The translations under genes and the position numbers were made by a program. From contig OY829538.1 in assembly GCA_963691705.1 (NCBI GenBank), positions 49,131,151 through 49,195,150 on the forward strand: 64,000 nucleotides of DNA, read 5' to 3'. Positions 59,201 through 64,000 of the stretch are shown in pieces. How positions within the stretch are numbered: the first letter of the stretch is position 1; each line of letters opens with the position of its first letter. The DNA comes from Viola odorata (lineage: Eukaryota > Streptophyta > Magnoliopsida > Malpighiales > Violaceae). The notes under the pieces were generated by a model. The model had not been told where the DNA came from, searched no databases, and saw only the letters and a list, made by a program, of their open reading frames with translations.

Positions 59201-59970
59201 AGATGACGTGGAAGCTTGAAGCTTCAAGCATGTTTTCAGTCAAGTCCTACTGTAGGGAAATAGAAAACCATCGGCATAGAGGAAATAAAAACCCACTTTT
59301 AGACTCGTGTTGGGGCGGATTGGTTCCACACAGGGTGGAATTCTTCATTTGCTTAACCATGCAGGACCGCATCGCTACGAGGGAGCTCCTTCGAAAACGC
59401 TCCATTCTTACGTTGGAGACTAGCTTTTGCTCGCTTTGCTCAGAAGTGGAAGAAAGCTCTAACAATCTTCTTCTTCATTGCCGGATTGTCACCCCTATTT
59501 GGGACCATATCATGCACTAGATGGAAATTGTGTGGATGCCTCTGAGGAATGTGGTATAATTATGGCTGAGTTGGAGCGGGTTGGTTGATTCTAATCGAAA
59601 GCAGGTCCATGAGATGTGGAAAATATTTCTATATGCGGTGCTATGGAACATTTGGACGCAGTGCAACAAAGTGGTTTTTCAGCTTGAGATATTTTGCACC
59701 TTCCGCATCGTCAACCTTATTTTCTCTTCTTGGCAGAATTGGATGAAAGGTAAAGATCCCCCCTTATTTCCTTACAACTTGGTTCAGATGATGTTTTCCT
59801 CTGCGTGGATTCATTCGTGGGGAGGATAGAGTTCTTTAGCTAGCTGGGTTTTTGTCCGGGTTGCTGGGTTGCTTTCTCTTAGCCTCGGGCTTGTTTCTGA
59901 ATCCTTATTCTCTTCTGTATCATGTTCTCATGACTTTAATAATAATTTTCCACTGCCTATTAAAAAAAAA
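56255..59970 (+). mobile_element. L1-type LINE, 5'-truncated, split by another insertion
   Basis: Coding remnants: RPISLVSSYYKIISKFLANR, HGFIKGRQTLDYVM, LFKLDFEKAYDLVEWSYLD, GLRHGCSMSPFLFNIAA, then the RT active site LQFADDTMVFV (56,753-56,785), FKYLGSFVG and GRVTLIKSVLASI, and after a foreign segment a zf-RVT-type C-terminus (TKFWWDLWG, VPHRVEFFICLTMQDRIATRE, FCSLCSEVEESSNNLLLHC, LWNIWTQCNKVVF). It ends in a short poly-A (59962-59970). The 5' half with the endonuclease is absent. It has several stops and cannot code for a working enzyme. It lies inside the hAT pseudogene. Confidence 0.85.
57345..58785. mobile_element. about 1.4-kb non-coding insert within the LINE, LTR-like
   Basis: LINE coding sequence stops making sense after about 57,345 (ALLMK, VWGLLNGDD) and resumes at about 58,790-58,970. 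The insert has GAATAGGGGAAGACAATGTC, CCCTAAATTGTCAG and CTTGGCTGACTAC blocks reminiscent of window regions 540-800 and 61,480-61,640. Exact ends and a target duplication could not be fixed, so identity as a solo LTR is an inference. Confidence 0.5.
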
Positions 59971-60488
59971 TCATGTGACTCATCAACTAAGATTGCAAAA
60001 AAATCACCCCCCAAGTCTTAAATAATAGCTTTAGTTGTTTCACTAGTAGTAGCATTAACAATGTCCTTTTGAATATCAAATGAAAGTAACTTAAGGTTTC
60101 CTGGAGTGTTTTGCAAAACAAATCATTGAGATGCAAGAAATTGCATGGGCACCAGAAAATTTTCCTTGTTACTTGAGTCTTCAGATTTATCATTCCCACG
60201 AAAAGTTAATCCTTGTCGCAAAACAAACTTTACACAATCCACTGATGAATTCAAGCAAGTTCGATGCTCACTTTTAGCTTGTTCTAATTGCTTCGAATTT
60301 GCAAATTCAATATGCTCGTTATGCTTTATTATATTTTGACATTTTCTCCATGCTTGATTATGAGCACTATTACAGTCACCGACATGAATTTTTAGTCTCT
60401 CTTTCTTATTCCAAGCAGTAAATCATTCTCTTGCTTGTTACTTTGATCATCTGATACAATTGATTTTCGTTTCAAAAAAATTATCCAT
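59971..60488 (-). pseudogene. hAT/ZMYM1-like transposase, first (N-terminal) fragment
   Basis: From ATG 60488 (MDNFFETKINCIR) the frame passes stops to FTAWNKKERLKIHVGD, SAHNQAWRKCQNII, CLNSSVDCVKFVLRQGLTF and later LLSFDIQKDIVNATTSETTK and ILVDESH at the LINE poly-A. The zinc-finger (TTF-type) segment usual between the start and TAWNKKERL is missing, an internal deletion. Order and strand agree with 55896-56254 and 28716-29035. Confidence 0.8.
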
Positions 60489-62854
60489 GACCTAATTTTT
60501 CAAATAATAATACTTATGCATAACAAATCCTTTCGAATTTATTTCCTTTATTCAAATAAAGTTTATCTAATTCAATAAACATGAAGCATGCAAATTTATA
60601 AAAATAACCTTACGAGTTCTTGTAGATCTATAAAGTTTTGTGGGAAAAGAGCTCTCGCTATCGCCCATAAATTTCTTTGAAAAATAAAAGGAACAACCTA
60701 ACTTTTTGTTTAATGACAATTTGACGGCGCAAATAGAATTATAGTTTGGAAAAGCAATTGAGAAAAATTCCATGTTTTTTAACCACTAATGCTATACTTT
60801 AATTGTTTTTCAATCTAATTTTTTAAATAAAACTGTTATTAGAAAATGAATCAAAACAACCAAATTAAAGTTATTTTTTTAAAATTGACCCAAATAGTAT
60901 AAATTTATATCTTTTGAGTAGGTCAATTGTATATACAAATTAAAACAAAATGGAAATTCTAGTGGGCCAGCTTACCCTTGTGCACATCTGATCACCCGTC
61001 GATACCGTAAAAAATAATTCAATTGCAACTTAGCACTAAACTACTAAAGGGGACTATAGATAGTGGAAAATTATTGTTCCGCAGAGATAATGGGAACTGA
61101 TTTAATCTTATTTAACCAAGTGGAAAGCAGTAAAAGTGGTGGTTTCAAAACCAAGAAAAGATTAATATGAGTAAATGGTAAACGCAGTTCAAGATCTAGA
61201 ATAACAAATAAAAAATACAAATTAAATAGAACAAGTTGAGATTTGATTATGAGGAAAAACTCCTGGTGAAGACTTAATTCGAGGTTCCAATATTAATTTT
61301 CTGATCACGGATGCTAAAATAGTCAATTCTAATTCGTAGAATAGTTATAGAATTCAATTTCGCTTAGAACTCCAACTCTCTTCCTATATCAAATTACCTG
61401 AAGATAGGCTAATCAAATAATCATAATCCCTCTAGGAACCCTAAGGTACGGTTATAGAATTTAACTAGAGTAATTGGTGAAGTTTGGGGAAAGACTGTTC
61501 TAGGACAGGATCTGGGACGCCCAACTCTTTAACCAAAATTCTTTGATTCTTAACCCTAGGCGAGCCCAGGTTTTCTTCTGTGATGCTTAGCTCAAAACGT
61601 GATTACAGACTCCCGCTCTATGCCGACAATACTTATCTTAACTAATTTAAGAGTAGCTAATTCCTAAATCAATTATAAATAAGGTGAGCAATCAAACAAG
61701 AACCAAAAGAATACGAATAAGAAAATATTAAATTCATTAGATCTCACAGAGATCAATATTGAAACCTTAAGTCTTTACCAAGAATTAAATATTTAGCTAT
61801 GCATAATAGTCATAACAACGTTTGAAATAAAAAGGAAAGAAAGCATGAACAAAATATAAAATATCGTCTTCTCGTCTTCAATCAATGGTGTGCTTGAAGA
61901 TCTATTTTCTTCTCCCCTCCGATTCTCGATATCCCCCGACTATTACAAAGGCCTTTTGCACAAGCTGTGATTGAAAATCATACAATGGTTAACAACTTTA
62001 TTGTCTAATTTTGAATTCCTATGAATCTGAAAATGCCATGGGTTCACAGTTGCAACCCAAGTAAGCCTATTCACATCAAAATAAAGATTTACCTAGGCGG
62101 CAAACCTCGACTCTTGCAGGTATAATCTTTTCAAATCAAAAGTTATCAAAACCTTTGGTAGGGTAGTAGTTTGAATATATAACTAATACATCTAAAGGAA
62201 TCCAATAACCTAGCCTAAAATCATAAGCATAATGAGGTAAACTACATTCACCACAAATATTATCAACTCTCTTTTCTAAGGAATCACAGTGGCCAAACTT
62301 AATTTATGCTAACTCATTGGAGCCTAACCTCAACGGTGTGCTTGAAGATCTATTTTATTCTCCCCTCTAATTCTGTCTATTTGTGTCTTTATAAGCAGCA
62401 TCTAGGGTTTCGAGTCTTCCTCTCCTCTTGGAATTCTTCTTCTTCAAGTGATGGAAGTCTAGTTGACTTCTGCTCTTTTGCAAGCTTCTGTTGGAAAAGT
62501 TCTGTTACGCTTCAGATGAGCTTTTGTAGGTGGGCTTTATCGCATATCTGGGTTGATCATGACCTAGATGATGACAACATTCTAGGCCCGCTACAACTCT
62601 TTGCTCCAATTTGGTCATAAAGTGCTATTTGTGCTCTTTTTCTTCTAAATACTTTGAATTGTCTGTTTTCTGCAAAAAGGGAGAAAAACAATACTTTTCA
62701 GTAGCATTATGATACAAAAAGAGCTAGCATTTAGATATGAAAAAATAGCAACTAATCAACATCACATGATTTTGTCCATATTTCTACTTGCACATGCACT
62801 TTGCACTAGCTTTTCCATCAGGTTGTGTGGTATCTAAACATCAATGACAAAAGT
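60489..62854. other. degenerate LTR-like and AT-rich DNA, no gene seen
   Basis: About 61,000-62,600 reads like the regions at 1-1,960 and 57,400-58,700 (GGGGAAAGACTGTTCTAGG, CCTAGGCGAGCC), in the style of a non-coding LTR. A 40-bp phrase (GGTGTGCTTGAAGATCTATT...) is directly repeated at about 61,888 and 62,335. An open frame at 60567-60773 minus is not recognisable. Confidence 0.4.
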
Positions 62855-64000
62855 TGTGCAGGTTGAAGAAATCATTGTATGGGTTTAAACCGTCCTTGAG
62901 AGCTCGGTTTGAAAGATTTGAAAAAGCTATGAAAGAATTTAGCTTCTGTCAAAGAAACATAGATCATACGTTGTTCTTGAAAAATTGATAAGTTAAGGTA
63001 ACTGCACTCATTGTATACATTGATGACATGGTGATGACTGGAAATGATCCTGAACAAAGAAGATCATTGCAAAACTACTTGTTTACCGAATTTGGGATTG
63101 ATGTGTCCAGATCCTCTAAAGGCATATCTATCACAACGGAAATATACTTTGACTTTCAACGTGAAATTAGTATGTTAGCGTGTCAACCAGCTGAAACACC
63201 CATGGAAGAGGGCTTGAAGTTGTCAGTTGAATCTAACAAGTCCCCGTGAATAAAGGACAATACTAAAGATTGGTTGGGAGATTGATATACTTGGCACACA
63301 CTCAGCCAGATCTTGCCTATGCATTGAGTGTTGTTAGCCACTTTATGCATAATCCTGGAGACTATGATAGCCACCAACCACATGAAGGCAGTCATGCGTA
63401 TACTAAGGCACCTCAAATCTGCTCCAGAAAAAGAATTTTGTTTACCAAGAATTCCGATTGTTAAAGTATAGCTGTGTATACTAATGCAAATTGGGCTGGA
63501 TCAATTAACGATAGACGATCCACCTCAGGGTATTTTATCTTTGTAGGTGGTAACCTCGTGACATGGAGAAGCAAGAAGCAAAATGTGGTTGCCTGATCTA
63601 GTGTAGAAGTCAAATACAAAGGGATAACCCTTGGATTATGTGAAGCACTGTGGTTGAAATTGCTCTTGACAGATCTAGGATTTCCAGCTCTGAAATTGAT
63701 TGAATTATATTGTGATAATAAGGTTGTCTGTGACATTGCACACAATCTCATCCAACATGATAAAACTAAACACGTAAAAGTGGACAATTTCTTCATTACG
63801 GAGAAGCTGGATGACAAGGCTCTTGAACTGCCTACTATTCTATTAGATGATCAGTTAGCTAATATTCTTACCAATGCAGTTTCAAGCTAAGTATTCTCAA
63901 AACACCTTTGCAAGTTGGGCATATGAGACATTTATGCACCAACTTGAGGGGGAGTGTTGATATGTAGTAGTGTATCTTGTAAGTTTCTTATAAGTATATT
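62855..64000 (+). mobile_element. 3' end of a copia retrotransposon, runs out of the window
   Basis: RT and RNase H remnants in + order: RLKKSLYGFKPSLRARFERF, the active site VYIDDMVMTGND, PAETPMEEGLKLS, AHTQPDLAYALSVVSHFMHN, then ELYCDNKVVCDIAHN and HDKTKHVKVDNFFITEKLDD, ending at TAA 63888. Frames are broken several times. The purine tract AACTTGAGGGGGAG (63941-63954) precedes the 3' LTR start TGTTGATATG at 63955. The 5' part is absent, so this copy is truncated, or its remainder has decayed beyond recognition. Confidence 0.82.
63955..64000 (+). repeat. start of copia 3' LTR (cut by the window edge)
   Basis: TGTTGATATGTAGTAGTG follows the polypurine tract; only 46 bases are visible. Confidence 0.7.

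Noticed and set aside
1..64000. tRNA, rRNA or snRNA genes
   Set aside because: I saw no convincing cloverleaf or conserved rRNA/snRNA sequence by eye. A covariance-model scan would be needed to exclude them.

Overview
This window is nuclear DNA from a flowering plant, most likely a eudicot. It has spliced plant genes (a wall-associated receptor kinase, an ATL-type RING protein, a type I MADS-box factor and an RCC1-repeat protein) set in AT-rich DNA full of plant transposons: Stowaway, hAT and Mutator-like elements, copia, Tat/Ogre-like and L1-type elements. There are no bacterial features, and I recognise no rRNA, tRNA or viral gene.

Left part (1-28.7 kb), gene-bearing. A degenerate LTR-like region (1-2 kb) is followed by small inverted-repeat elements: a hairpin MITE at 2647, a Stowaway element split by a Mutator-type MITE at 4083-5428, and a hAT-type MITE at 5613-6037. 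Then come a WAKL20-like receptor kinase (7097-10288, minus, 3 exons), a 4.7-kb MULE with ~530-bp terminal inverted repeats (12151-16852), a RING-H2 gene (17160-17567, minus), an AGL62-like type I MADS gene (19026-20466, plus, 3 exons) convergent with an 11-exon RCC1-repeat gene (21096-26186, minus), and a foldback MULE-type element (26746-28201).

Right part (28.7-60.5 kb), a nested transposon stack. Protein-level fragments of one hAT/ZMYM1-like (DUF4371-type) transposase pseudogene lie at 59971-60488, 55896-56254 and about 28716-29035, all on the minus strand and in the right order. Everything between them is insertion. An L1-type LINE (itself carrying a ~1.4-kb insert) separates the first two pieces. 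A copia element truncated at its 3' end separates the last two. The copia gag gene was split by a 13.5-kb Tat/Ogre-like non-autonomous retrotransposon (32327-45844, 5-bp duplication ACAAG). The copia 5' LTR was split by a related solo LTR (46432-55621, duplication ATGAT), and that solo LTR was in turn entered by a 6.7-kb MULE (47245-53912, duplication TAAACAAAT). Right end: degenerate LTR-like sequence, then the 3' end of a plus-strand copia element whose 3' LTR starts at 63955 and leaves the window.

The two larger MULEs share one plan. A mudrA-type transposase is transcribed inward from one terminal repeat, and a small gene encoding a GRF-like zinc finger and a C-terminal membrane segment (with a likely coiled coil in at least one copy) is transcribed inward from the other. 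This recurring accessory gene is the best candidate here for an under-described system. All copies in the window are broken. Exon structures were worked out by hand from GT/AG sites and reading-frame continuity and have not been tested against transcripts.
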